From contig JAKMDI010000012.1 in assembly GCA_022428005.1 (NCBI GenBank), positions 41,185 through 105,184 on the forward strand: 64,000 nucleotides of DNA. Reading direction: 5' to 3'. The translations under genes and the position numbers were made by a program. The DNA comes from Flavobacteriaceae bacterium. GTDB taxonomy: Bacteria > Bacteroidota > Bacteroidia > Flavobacteriales > Flavobacteriaceae. The notes under the pieces were generated by a model that saw only the letters and a list, made by a program, of their open reading frames with translations, did no database searches and had not been told where the DNA came from. This document shows positions 9,424-18,502 of this stretch, in pieces; positions within the stretch are counted from its first letter, which is position 1, and the number at the start of each line of letters is the position of its first letter.

Positions 9424-11919
9424 TTAAAACTTTACCTTGATTCCAAACTGTAAACTTCTTCCTTCACTGGAGATACCGGAGGCAAACGTTCTGTAGTGAA
9501 GGTCAAAAATATTCTTGAGTCCTAAATTAAAAACTACGTCTTTTTTAAACTCATACTGTGCCAAGAGCGACCATGTGCTCCAGGAGGGCATGCCAAAAAA
9601 ACGATCCACATCATTTAAGGCTTGTGGATTTATAAGTGGGGTTTCAATGAGTCCATCTTCTCCCCCCCAACTGTATTGACTGGGAGACTTGGCTTCACTA
9701 AATCTCCATATAAGAAGGGATCTGAGCTTTTTTCTTTTGTGCGTAAGGGTAAAGGTCCCAAACAATGGAGCAATTGAGGGCATGGGGCCATAATCAGAGT
9801 TTTTATCAGCGGTGGTATAAGTTATTCCACCACTAAGATCAATTGGATTGCTGATCACCCATCGGCCTTCCAATGTACCACCATAAATGAATCGATTGCC
9901 TAAATTTTTATTGGCTTGCGTCAATACTTCCTCGCCATTGTACAAAATGGTATTTTCACTCAGCGTGCTTTGATCCGAGAAAACAATAAAGTCCGATCGT
10001 ACTATATGACGAGAAACCAAAGTGGTAAAACTTCTCAACTCAATGAAGTTTTGATGGTCGGTGGAATTATATTTTAAGCCAGCTTCAAAGCTGTATGCAT
10101 ATTCAGGTTTTAAAAATGAATTGGGAACCAATAACACGCCATTGCTCTCCCGTATCTTTCCAATATCATCTATGTTGGGGTTTCTAAACCCACTGGAAAA
10201 CAAACCATTGAATTGCCAGTTTTCATCGGGGCAATAGGTCATGGCCAAGGTATAGGTCAAAGCCCTTGAATCCAATTCCAACTCAGTCAGTAGTTTGTCT
10301 ACCAATGCCGTTTCATTCCAACGGGCAATTATTTTTGAACGTGTCAGCCGTAATCCACCATTGAGTGTTAAGCGCTTATTGGCTTTGAAAATCCAATTCA
10401 AATAACCCGCAAAGCTCGCAGCGCTACTCCCACGACTTGGGTATCGGGAGGGAATAAGTACTCTGTTGTTAAAACCAATGATCTCACCAGCGTTAACAAC
10501 TAAATCTTGAGAAAAGCCATTGGAGTCGATTTGGTTAAGTGTCCATTCTAAACCGTAGGAAAAGGAATGCGCCTCTGCCAGATTTCCATAGAAATCTGCG
10601 TTTACGCTAAATACATCCACCTTTTCAATCTGATGTGAACGGGTCAAACTTCCAAACTTTCGGTTGACTCTCGACTCCTCTAAATTTTGGTATGCAGCAG
10701 TGAGGGTTCCTTTTTTAAGCCAGTTTTTTCCCGAGAAAAATTTCAATTGGGGCGAAAAGAAAAACCTTTTTTGAGGGCCATAATACCACTCGCTAAAACG
10801 AAGCAAGTCACTGCGCTCCTCCACAAGTTTATCATATCGATCAATATCGGACGACTCCGAATACTGAAGATTTACATTGAAAACCATGTCGCGGGGAAGA
10901 CGAAATAGAAATTTTTGAAAAACATCAATCTGATCGTATGCGGTGTTTTTTTGGATATTTGGATCTGAATTTGGAGTGGGCGCCTCAGCATATTTATCCC
11001 TGCTGTTACGCGAATAAGTGGGGGTTAATCCCCAATCTGGAAACCCGTGTTTCCTGTTTTTTCCAATTCTAATATCTCCAAAATTAGAATAACTTACACT
11101 GGTCAAGCTTCCCCAATTTTTACGGCTGTAAGACGTGCTCACATTGTTTACAAGAGCGCTGTTTGCATGGTTAAAGGTGGAGGAAAATTCTGATTGAACT
11201 GTTTTTTTTCTGTTTAGCTGTGGCGACTTTGTATAATAATGAATTACTCCCCCCAATGCATCTGAGCCATACCCAACAGAGGAAGAACCAAAAGTGACTT
11301 CCACCCTTTCAATATTGTGAGGGTCAATGGTAATCGCGTTTTGAAGGTGTCCCGAACGGTAGATCGCATTATTCATTCTCACACCATCCACAACAATTAA
11401 CACTCGATTGGCCTCAAAACCTCTTAAATTTGGGCTTCCCCCACCGCCTTGAGATTTCTGTATCCTGATGTTGGGATTGATTTCTAGAATATCTGCCCCA
11501 GTAGCCATAGCCACCACCTCAATTTGTTTTTCAGATATTACCCCAACTTGTTCTGCAATTTTATCCCGGGTGGACTGGGATCTCGCTACCGAAAGAACCA
11601 CTTCTTCTAATGCCTCCTCTTCCGAGGTCATTTTGATTATACTTTTTCCTTGAAGAATTTCAAGGGTAGAAATTTCTTTTGGCTGGTAGCCCAACAGATA
11701 AAAATTGATCTTTCCGTCTTTTGGAAAATTAGATAGGGAAGCCCTCCCTAAACTATCAGTCAGGATATAATTCCTTCTGTTTTCTGAAAACACGGCAACG
11801 TTTTCGAGAGGATCACCATTACTCCCATCTTCCACAAATACTTCTTGACCCAGCAGATTGCCCATCGTCAAAAAGAGAAATAATAATACAATAAGAGGGG
11901 GCTTATCGAAAAATTTCAT
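9424..11919 (-). CDS. TonB-dependent receptor with carboxypeptidase-like N-terminal domain
   Basis: Outer-membrane active transporter of 831 aa. It has a signal peptide (1-24), a CarboxypepD_reg-like beta domain (~25-100), a plug domain (~115-225; SQGGGGSPNLRGFEANRVLIVVDG split around residue 160, and the ERVEVTFGSSSVGYGSDALGG segment), and a 22-strand barrel ending in ...LQFGIKVKF with a C-terminal aromatic residue. The substrate is not evident; the plug resembles haem/siderophore receptors. The start codon region overlaps the 3' end of recO by 17 bp. ileS follows 57 bp downstream. Confidence 0.93.
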   Translation of the reverse strand: MKFFDKPPLIVLLFLFLTMGNLLGQEVFVEDGSNGDPLENVAVFSENRRNYILTDSLGRASLSNFPKDGKINFYLLGYQPKEISTLEILQGKSIIKMTSEEEALEEVVLSVARSQSTRDKIAEQVGVISEKQIEVVAMATGADILEINPNIRIQKSQGGGGSPNLRGFEANRVLIVVDGVRMNNAIYRSGHLQNAITIDPHNIERVEVTFGSSSVGYGSDALGGVIHYYTKSPQLNRKKTVQSEFSSTFNHANSALVNNVSTSYSRKNWGSLTSVSYSNFGDIRIGKNRKHGFPDWGLTPTYSRNSRDKYAEAPTPNSDPNIQKNTAYDQIDVFQKFLFRLPRDMVFNVNLQYSESSDIDRYDKLVEERSDLLRFSEWYYGPQKRFFFSPQLKFFSGKNWLKKGTLTAAYQNLEESRVNRKFGSLTRSHQIEKVDVFSVNADFYGNLAEAHSFSYGLEWTLNQIDSNGFSQDLVVNAGEIIGFNNRVLIPSRYPSRGSSAASFAGYLNWIFKANKRLTLNGGLRLTRSKIIARWNETALVDKLLTELELDSRALTYTLAMTYCPDENWQFNGLFSSGFRNPNIDDIGKIRESNGVLLVPNSFLKPEYAYSFEAGLKYNSTDHQNFIELRSFTTLVSRHIVRSDFIVFSDQSTLSENTILYNGEEVLTQANKNLGNRFIYGGTLEGRWVISNPIDLSGGITYTTADKNSDYGPMPSIAPLFGTFTLTHKRKKLRSLLIWRFSEAKSPSQYSWGGEDGLIETPLINPQALNDVDRFFGMPSWSTWSLLAQYEFKKDVVFNLGLKNIFDLHYRTFASGISSEGRSLQFGIKVKF

Positions 11920-12631
11920 GAAGTATATCGATCGATTTTATTTTACCAAAATTTTCGAGATGTAAATTATAATAATCTAGCAAAACAACTAATAATTTTG
12001 TCCTAATTGTATTCGGTACACTGATTTGTTTCAATTGGTCAAACTTTATGCCAAGTAACTCTTTAAAAGCAACTACAACTGGACCGCTGACCAGGAACTT
12101 CGAAGGCGTATTGCTGCAAAAACACCCAGTTTCCATATCGAAATAGTCCTCATTAATTGACGATTTATTGGGGTAAAACCCCAAATGATGACTGAGTTCA
12201 GTCATGAATTTTAAGTGAAAAATCGGTGAAAAAGATTGGGTTTCCAAATAGATGATTTTCTCTTCAATAAATTGATAGAGTTGTGGGTTGGGGGCTCCTT
12301 CCTCAGAGATCACACGCGATAAAACCTCCCCTAAGAATTGCCCTACTGTATTTTTTTTTATGTCCGTTGGAATCTCATTTAAAGGATAATGTAAATGAGC
12401 TTCCCGGATAAAGAGAAGTCCTTCGCTGTTCTCGTTTTTTATTAGAGTAATCAAGCGGATAAGGCTCAAGGATTGAAACAGTGACTTACTTAACCTCCCT
12501 TTTTTGGAATTCAGAATTCCCTTAAGCAAAAAAGATTTTAACCCAATTTCTTTGCAATAACAACGAGCAATGAGATCCGCATCACCGAATTTGAGTGTAT
12601 TGAGAACAATAGCTTGAGTTTCAATCAACAT
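11903..12631 (-). CDS. recO: DNA repair protein RecO
   Basis: RecO helps RecR load RecA onto SSB-coated single-stranded DNA (RecFOR pathway). The N-terminal OB-fold begins with the typical LIETQAIVLNTLKFGDAD, so I place the start at the ATG at 12629-12631 and not at the upstream in-frame ATG at 12679, which would lie inside gdhA and add 16 atypical residues. The chosen protein is 242 aa. The C-terminal helical region contains a cysteine-poor version of the zinc-finger segment (METGCFCS). It overlaps the downstream TonB receptor gene by 17 bp. Confidence 0.9.
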   Translation of the reverse strand: MLIETQAIVLNTLKFGDADLIARCYCKEIGLKSFLLKGILNSKKGRLSKSLFQSLSLIRLITLIKNENSEGLLFIREAHLHYPLNEIPTDIKKNTVGQFLGEVLSRVISEEGAPNPQLYQFIEEKIIYLETQSFSPIFHLKFMTELSHHLGFYPNKSSINEDYFDMETGCFCSNTPSKFLVSGPVVVAFKELLGIKFDQLKQISVPNTIRTKLLVVLLDYYNLHLENFGKIKSIDILHEIFR

Positions 12632-12644
12632 GATCAAATAGCGC

Positions 12645-13985
12645 TTAAACGACCCCTTGTGCAAGCATGGCATCGGCAACCTTTACAAAGCCAGCTATGT
12701 TTGCTCCTTTTACATAATTCACATATTGTTTTTCTTCACCAAAATCCAAACAAGATTGGTGGATATCCGTCATAATGGTTTTTAACTTGGCGTCTACTTC
12801 TTCACGGGTCCAATTATACCGCAACGAGTTTTGAGCCATCTCCAAGCCAGAAACGGCAACACCGCCCGCGTTAGAGGCTTTTCCTGGAGCAAATAAAATT
12901 TTATGTTCAGAGAAAAGATGAATGGCTTCTGGTGTGGAAGGCATATTGGCGCCTTCCCCAACGCATGAACAGCCATTTTTAATCAATAAGTCCGCGTCTT
13001 TGTCGTTCAATTCATTTTGGGTTGCACATGGTAAAGCTACGTCGCAAGGAATTCCCCAAGGAGTTTTATTCGCAATGAATTCGGCTTTAGGATATTTGTC
13101 GAGATAGGCGCTGATACGCGACCGTTTAATATTTTTTAATTCCATTACATGGGCTAATTTTTCTTCATTGATTCCCTCAGCATCATAAACATATCCAGAA
13201 GAATCAGACAATGTCAATACCTTAGCCCCCAGATGAATGGCTTTTTCAGCAGCATATTGCGCCACATTTCCACTGCCAGAAATCACCACCTTTTTTCCTT
13301 TTAAGCCCGCTCCGTGATGTTCTAACATTCTGTCGACAAAATAAACGACACCATATCCTGTTGCTTCCGGGCGGATCAGTGATCCTCCCCAGGATATCCC
13401 CTTCCCTGTGAGCACTCCAGTGAACTCATTTTTTAAGCGTTTGTACTGCCCAAAGAGGTATCCTATTTCTCTACTACCAACTCCAATGTCTCCTGCGGGG
13501 ATGTCCCTATTGGGACCAATATGGCGAAAAAGCTCGGTCATAAAGCTTTGGCAAAAACGCATTACTTCTGTATCTGATCTCCCTTTGGGATTAAAATCCG
13601 ACCCTCCTTTTCCCCCTCCCATAGGAAGTGTCGTTAAGCTATTTTTAAAGATCTGCTCAAAAGCCAAAAACTTTAATACACTGAGATTTACACTGGGGTG
13701 AAAACGCAACCCCCCCTTATAAGGTCCGATGGCGGAATTCATTTCGATTCTGTAACCCCGATTTACCTGAATTTCTTCTTCGTCATCAATCCAGGCAACC
13801 CTGAAGGAAACCACGCGTTCTGGTTCAACCATACGGAGCAGTATATTTTGGCCATAGTACACATCGTTTTTTACAATGTATGGAATCACTGTTTCAGCAA
13901 CTTCGGTAACCGCTTGCATGAATTCAGGTTCGTTTTGATTTCTTCTTTTTACTTCCGCTAAAAAACTCTTGATTACTTTATCCAT
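12645..13985 (-). CDS. gdhA: NADP-specific glutamate dehydrogenase
   Basis: Catalyses reductive amination of 2-oxoglutarate to glutamate, a main ammonium assimilation route (cytosol, homohexamer). The 446-aa length fits the hexameric bacterial class. The catalytic lysine lies in PMGGGKGGSD (K126), and substrate residues sit in the GPYKGGLRFHP segment at ~87-97. The Rossmann fold shows KVVISGSGNVAQYAAEKA at ~220-245. It is convergent with nothing and is followed closely by recO on the same strand; the gap to radA upstream is 55 bp. Confidence 0.96.
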   Translation of the reverse strand: MDKVIKSFLAEVKRRNQNEPEFMQAVTEVAETVIPYIVKNDVYYGQNILLRMVEPERVVSFRVAWIDDEEEIQVNRGYRIEMNSAIGPYKGGLRFHPSVNLSVLKFLAFEQIFKNSLTTLPMGGGKGGSDFNPKGRSDTEVMRFCQSFMTELFRHIGPNRDIPAGDIGVGSREIGYLFGQYKRLKNEFTGVLTGKGISWGGSLIRPEATGYGVVYFVDRMLEHHGAGLKGKKVVISGSGNVAQYAAEKAIHLGAKVLTLSDSSGYVYDAEGINEEKLAHVMELKNIKRSRISAYLDKYPKAEFIANKTPWGIPCDVALPCATQNELNDKDADLLIKNGCSCVGEGANMPSTPEAIHLFSEHKILFAPGKASNAGGVAVSGLEMAQNSLRYNWTREEVDAKLKTIMTDIHQSCLDFGEEKQYVNYVKGANIAGFVKVADAMLAQGVV

Positions 13986-14040
13986 CTTCGATAATTATTC
14001 AAATAAAATTACATTTTTATGATGTAAAAGGGTTTATGAT

Positions 14041-15399
14041 TTACCCAAAAAGTGTGGAGACCAAAGCCTCGATTTTAGAAACAGCCAACACATTGATCGA
14101 CCCATTTGGCTTCCCAATTTTTGCAAATTTGGAAATGACTATAGTATTAAAACCCAACTTGGCCGCCTCTTGAACGCGTTGCTCTGTTTTTGGAACAGGT
14201 CGAATTTCTCCCGATAGTCCAACCTCTGCCGCAAAACAGAAATTATCGGGAACATCTGTGTCGTGATAGCTGGAGAGTATGGCAACAATTACTGCCAGAT
14301 CTATTGCAGGATCCGCTATTGTAATGCCGCCAGTAATATTGATAAAAACATCTTTGGTACCCAGAGCAAAACCAGCTCTTTTTTCTAAAACAGCCAAAAG
14401 CATATTCAGCCTTTTGGTGTTATATCCTGTAGTGGTTCTCTGAGGTGTACCGTAAACTGCTGTGCTCACAAGCGCCTGAATTTCAATCATCAAAGGACGT
14501 ATTCCCTCGATCGTTGCTGCAATGGCATGACCGCTTAATTTTTCATCTTTTTCCGATATCAACAATTCACTGGGATTCGAAACAGCCCTGAGCCCCTGTG
14601 ATTGCATTTCATAGATTCCTATCTCAGAAGTGGCACCAAAGCGATTTTTCTGTGTCCTTAATATCCTGTAAATATGATTCCTATCACCCTCGAAATGCAA
14701 GACGACATCCACCATGTGCTCTAATATTTTTGGACCGGCTATTTGACCATCTTTGGTAATATGACCTACCAAAAAAACAGGAACATGGGTTTCCTTTGCA
14801 AATCGAATAAATTCTGCCGTACATTCTTTGATTTGGGAAATGCTTCCCGGTCCGCTGTCAATATAATCGGTGTGTAAGGTCTGAACAGAATCAATAATAA
14901 CCAATTGGGGCTCTAAGGATTCGATTTGAGAAAAGATATGCTGTGTTTTGGTCTCACTGAGAATATAACAGTTTTCAGAGGAGGTGTTCATGCGATCCGC
15001 ACGAATTTTGATCTGTTGCTGACTTTCTTCCCCAGACACATAGAGGACTTTGTGACCTATTGTCATTGCGATTTGAAGCAGTAAAGTAGATTTTCCAATA
15101 CCAGGCTCTCCCCCCAAAAGCATCAGTGCTCCTGGGATAATCCCTCCGCCCAAGACCCGGTTCAGCTCAGCATCATGGGTGTCAATTCTAGATTCAGAAG
15201 AAATTTCAATTTCTTGGACTTTGATAGGTTTGGAAACAACCCTGGATTTATTTTCGCTTTTCCAGCTTTTATTATCCCCCTTTTCAATCACCTCCTCGGT
15301 CAAGGTGTTCCATTTTTTACAAGAGTTGCATTGCCCTTGCCATTTGGCGTGTTGGGTGCCACAATTTTGACAATAAAAAGCTGTTTTTACTTTACTCAT
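14041..15399 (-). CDS. radA: DNA repair protein RadA
   Basis: RecA-like ATPase that promotes branch migration of recombination intermediates. The 452-aa protein has an N-terminal C4 zinc finger (C10, C13, C24, C27; YCQNCGTQHAKW, QCNSCKKW), a Walker A motif GGEPGIGKST at ~95-104, Walker B LVIIDSVQTL, the RadA-specific KNRFG motif (RTQKNRFGATSE) and a C-terminal Lon-protease-like domain (~290-452) without an evident catalytic Ser-Lys dyad. It lies 18 bp downstream of the flippase-like gene in the panC-panD gene string. Confidence 0.97.
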   Translation of the reverse strand: MSKVKTAFYCQNCGTQHAKWQGQCNSCKKWNTLTEEVIEKGDNKSWKSENKSRVVSKPIKVQEIEISSESRIDTHDAELNRVLGGGIIPGALMLLGGEPGIGKSTLLLQIAMTIGHKVLYVSGEESQQQIKIRADRMNTSSENCYILSETKTQHIFSQIESLEPQLVIIDSVQTLHTDYIDSGPGSISQIKECTAEFIRFAKETHVPVFLVGHITKDGQIAGPKILEHMVDVVLHFEGDRNHIYRILRTQKNRFGATSEIGIYEMQSQGLRAVSNPSELLISEKDEKLSGHAIAATIEGIRPLMIEIQALVSTAVYGTPQRTTTGYNTKRLNMLLAVLEKRAGFALGTKDVFINITGGITIADPAIDLAVIVAILSSYHDTDVPDNFCFAAEVGLSGEIRPVPKTEQRVQEAAKLGFNTIVISKFAKIGKPNGSINVLAVSKIEALVSTLFG

Positions 15400-15417
15400 A
15401 CTGGGAATAAATGGATT

Positions 15418-16380
15418 TTACTTTTGGCGGTTTACCAAAGGTAACGCAAAAAATGCCATGGCACCAAACGTAACCACCATAAGCGTTTGGCAGGTCCACA
15501 TGATCCATCCGAAGGCCAAACCAGATTCTTTGGAAATTCCAAAAGCAATCAAAACAAGTGAAACCGAATAGGGATAAATCCCAATACCCCCGTTGGTTGC
15601 TGAAATTGAGAGTCCCCCAACGACAAAAGCAGGGATCAATGCGTTCATGCCCAAACCTACAGTTTCTGGGATGGAAAATTTTATTACCCAAAACATCAGT
15701 ACATACATCAGCCAGATAAAAAAAGTATGAGCGATGAACTGTAATTTGTTTTTCATGTAATAAATGGAAATCATCCCTTCCCAAAGGTCATTGATAAAGT
15801 TTTTGATTTTTTTAATCATGGGGTGACGCGATCGGCTGAGGAATTTTCGAAATCCAATGAAAGTCAAAGTGGCGAGGAACAATACTACAATCAGTTGGAA
15901 AAAATTCAAATTTTCAATTTGAAGCGCGTCAACAATCAAATCGTATTGGAGAATCAGGGCCAAAAAAACCAAGCCAATTAAGATGATGAGGTCCACCACA
16001 CGTTCTGCAATTACGGTTCCAAAGCCTTTCTGAAAAGGAATGTTTTCGTAGCGATCCAAAGCGCTTGCTCTGAGCAGTTCCCCAGAGCGGGGAATGCCAA
16101 GGTTGGAGATATAACCAATGAGTACCGCCAAAATAGCGTTTATGGTTTTTGGGCGGTAGCCAAGTGGCGCCAATAAATATTGCCAACGAATGGCCCTGGA
16201 AATATGGCTTAGAATTCCGAAAAAAGTTGACGCAAGTACAAATCTATAATCAGCATTTTTGATGTACTTATAAATACTGTCTCGATCTTCAGGGGTTGTG
16301 TTTTGATAGCTGAGATAAATGAAAAAAAACCCAACAGCCAAGGGGATTATTATTTTTGAAAGTGATAGAACTTTCTTCAA
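15418..16380 (-). CDS. Flippase-like / lysylphosphatidylglycerol-synthase-type membrane protein
   Basis: A 320-aa polytopic inner-membrane protein with about eight hydrophobic segments, matching the LPG_synthase_TM (UPF0104) family. Recognisable family sequence includes SHISRAIRWQYLLAPLGY (~58-75), GISNLGIPRSGELLRASAL-like text (~90-108) and ATNGGIGIYPYSVSLVL near residue 260. Members are related to the membrane domain of MprF and are considered lipid transporters/flippases; there is no synthase domain here. It starts 4 bp after panD and is followed by radA, so it probably belongs to the panC-panD transcript. The actual substrate is unknown. Confidence 0.85.
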   Translation of the reverse strand: MKKVLSLSKIIIPLAVGFFFIYLSYQNTTPEDRDSIYKYIKNADYRFVLASTFFGILSHISRAIRWQYLLAPLGYRPKTINAILAVLIGYISNLGIPRSGELLRASALDRYENIPFQKGFGTVIAERVVDLIILIGLVFLALILQYDLIVDALQIENLNFFQLIVVLFLATLTFIGFRKFLSRSRHPMIKKIKNFINDLWEGMISIYYMKNKLQFIAHTFFIWLMYVLMFWVIKFSIPETVGLGMNALIPAFVVGGLSISATNGGIGIYPYSVSLVLIAFGISKESGLAFGWIMWTCQTLMVVTFGAMAFFALPLVNRQK

Positions 16381-16384
16381 TACT

Positions 16385-16735
16385 TTAGGTTAAACGGTTG
16401 GTGTCTTCGTCTGGAAAAATTACGGTAGGTTTAAAGTTTTTCGCTTTTTCAAATTCCATTTGAGCATATCCAATGATGATAACGATATCTCCTCTTTGAA
16501 CTTTTCTGGCGGCAGGGCCATTTAGGGTGACTTCGCCACTTCCCCTGCTGCCCTCTATAATATAAGTTTCGAGTCGCTCACCATTGTTGATGTTAACGAC
16601 CTGTACCTTTTCACCAATCAAAAAATTTGCAGCATCGATTAAATCACGATCAATCGTGATGCTCCCTATGTAGCTCAGGTCGGCGTCGGTTACTTTAACG
16701 CGATGAATTTTTGATTTTATTACTTCTATAAGCAC
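16385..16735 (-). CDS. panD: Aspartate 1-decarboxylase
   Basis: Pyruvoyl-dependent enzyme that makes beta-alanine from aspartate for pantothenate and CoA synthesis. The 116-aa proenzyme self-cleaves between Gly24 and Ser25 in SYIGSITID, giving the pyruvoyl group at the new N-terminus. Lys9 (VIKSKIHR) and Tyr58 region (RLETYIIEG) of the active site and the [12 protein letters not shown] segment are present. The gene is 17 bp downstream of panC on the same strand, supplying the beta-alanine used by PanC. Confidence 0.97.
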   Translation of the reverse strand: MLIEVIKSKIHRVKVTDADLSYIGSITIDRDLIDAANFLIGEKVQVVNINNGERLETYIIEGSRGSGEVTLNGPAARKVQRGDIVIIIGYAQMEFEKAKNFKPTVIFPDEDTNRLT

Positions 16736-16752
16736 GGCACAAATTTAATGAT

Positions 16753-17592
16753 TTAAGACATATCCAAATTATCAATCAGCCTTATTTTTCCTAAATAAAC
16801 TGCGATAAAGGCCCTTCCCGTACCTGGGCTTTGTTTAAAGTCGATCTCCTGAAGTGTTTTGGGATCACATATCACAAAATAATCCAACTTTAAAGAATCA
16901 TTTTTTTTGAAAAAATCATGGACGATTTCACGTAGCGCTCGGTAGCTTAAAAGGGCAGATTGGGCCTTAAGCAGTTGTAACAACTGAAATATCATGGGGG
17001 CTTTTTTTCGATCTTCCACTCCCAACAATTGGTTGCGGGAACTCATCGCAAGCCCATCGGGTTCTCTAATAATAGGACAGCCGATAATTTTTGTATTTAA
17101 GGCCAAAGCTTTTGACAACTGTTCGATAACCCGCAATTGCTGAAAATCTTTTTCACCAAAATAAGCCCGATTGGGCTGGAAAATTTCTAAAAAATAGGAA
17201 ACAACAGTGGCCACACCATGAAAGTGATTTTTTCTTTTTACCCCTTCCATGGGTTCATCCAGTCCCCCGAGATTAAATGATTTAGCTGTAATATTATTCC
17301 CATACACATCTTCCACTGCTGGGGTGTAAACAAAAATATTCCCCCTGAATTGTTCTATTTTTTTTATATCGGCATCTAAGTCTTGGGGATAGCGCTCCAA
17401 ATCGGTTTTATCATTAAATTGTGTGGGGTTGATAAAAATGGTGACCAAAACAGTGTTGTTTTCCTTTAGTGCTCTTTCTATGAGGGTCATATGGCCTTGA
17501 TGCAAAGCCCCCATTGTGGGGACCATTCCAAGTGGACGTATTGGGTCAGAAAATTCATCAACCCAGGATTGGGATGAATTGAAAACATTCAT
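16753..17592 (-). CDS. panC: Pantothenate synthetase (pantoate-beta-alanine ligase)
   Basis: ATP-dependent condensation of pantoate and beta-alanine, last step of pantothenate synthesis. The 279-aa protein has the nucleotidylyl-transferase HxGH motif as H31-Q-G-H34 in PTMGALHQGHMTL, the substrate loop YFGEKDFQQL and the KMSKS-like MSSRNQLL segment. It is the first gene of the minus-strand string panC-panD-flippase-radA and is divergent from the glycogen-synthase-like gene, with 100 bp between the starts. Confidence 0.97.
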   Translation of the reverse strand: MNVFNSSQSWVDEFSDPIRPLGMVPTMGALHQGHMTLIERALKENNTVLVTIFINPTQFNDKTDLERYPQDLDADIKKIEQFRGNIFVYTPAVEDVYGNNITAKSFNLGGLDEPMEGVKRKNHFHGVATVVSYFLEIFQPNRAYFGEKDFQQLRVIEQLSKALALNTKIIGCPIIREPDGLAMSSRNQLLGVEDRKKAPMIFQLLQLLKAQSALLSYRALREIVHDFFKKNDSLKLDYFVICDPKTLQEIDFKQSPGTGRAFIAVYLGKIRLIDNLDMS

Positions 17593-17692
17593 TGGCTTAA
17601 AATTAACAGGCTTAAAGATACAGAATTCGGCATATTCCGTATAATTTTTGTAATTTCGCAGAACTTTTGCCCTCTCGAATAACAGAGAATTA

Positions 17693-18499
17693 ATGAAAGA
17701 TAAAAAGGTTCTAAATATCTCGTCTGAGGTGGTTCCCTACCTGCCCCAGACCAATCAAGCTATAAGTTCGTTTCAAATTCCAAAGAACATTAATGATCAT
17801 GGAGGTCAAACGAGAATCTTTATGCCACGCTATGGTCTTATCAATGAAAGAAGACATCAGCTACACGAGGTCATCCGGCTTTCAGGGATGAATTTGGTGA
17901 TCAATGATGTAGACATGCCCCTAATTATCAAGGTCGCCTCTATCCCAAAAGAGCGGATGCAAGTTTATTTCATTGACAATGAAGAGTATTTTAAAAGACG
18001 TGCCATCCTTCGCGATGACAAGGACAAGTTGTTTCCAGACAATGATGAAAGAATGATTTTTTTCACCAAAGGAGTCATAGAAACTGTAAAAAAATTAAAC
18101 TGGGCCCCAGATATAATTCATCTGCACGGCTGGTTTACCGCTCTTTTCCCGCTCTATATAAATACTTATTACAAGGACGATCCTATTTTTTCTAACAGTA
18201 AAATAATTACATCCGTCTATAAAAAAGACTTTGAAGGGGTCCTTTCTAACGATTTTTACAATAAGGTTGCTTTTGATGAAATTCCTGCGGACCACATTAA
18301 AAACTTAAAAAAAGCTGATTTTGAAAATTTAGTTCAGCTCAGTTTAAACTTTTCTGACGGATTTGTAATGGCAGATTCAGAAACCCCCAAATCCATTGAA
18401 ACGTACTCCCATAAAAAAGAAATACCTGGCCTCACTTATGAAGCCTCCCAGGATAAAGATGCTTTCGTAAATTTCTATTCTAATCATATTTTAAAATAG
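17693..18499 (+). CDS. Glycogen/starch-synthase-like protein, N-terminal half only
   Basis: A 268-aa protein that resembles only the N-terminal GT5 domain of glycogen synthase GlgA (usual length ~480). The start KVLNISSEVVPYLP and the NDHGGQTRIFMPRYGLI segment fit the GT5 fold, and WAPDIIHLHGWFTALFP is the conserved GlgA helix region. The ADP-glucose-binding KTGGLADV motif is replaced by text around QTNQAISSFQI, and the C-terminal nucleotide-binding Rossmann domain is absent. Catalytic activity is therefore doubtful. It is followed after 3 bp by the DUF4270 lipoprotein, a pairing I recall as conserved in Flavobacteriia. A TAATTTCG box (~17650) upstream may be its promoter. Confidence 0.82.
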   Translation: MKDKKVLNISSEVVPYLPQTNQAISSFQIPKNINDHGGQTRIFMPRYGLINERRHQLHEVIRLSGMNLVINDVDMPLIIKVASIPKERMQVYFIDNEEYFKRRAILRDDKDKLFPDNDERMIFFTKGVIETVKKLNWAPDIIHLHGWFTALFPLYINTYYKDDPIFSNSKIITSVYKKDFEGVLSNDFYNKVAFDEIPADHIKNLKKADFENLVQLSLNFSDGFVMADSETPKSIETYSHKKEIPGLTYEASQDKDAFVNFYSNHILK

Positions 18500-18502
18500 T
18501 AA

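Noticed and set aside
15392..15784. 130-codon open frame on the minus strand
   Set aside because: It lies in another frame inside the flippase-like gene (15418-16380), whose hydrophobic family sequence is unmistakable; the alternative translation has no start context and is Trp/Cys/Phe-rich.
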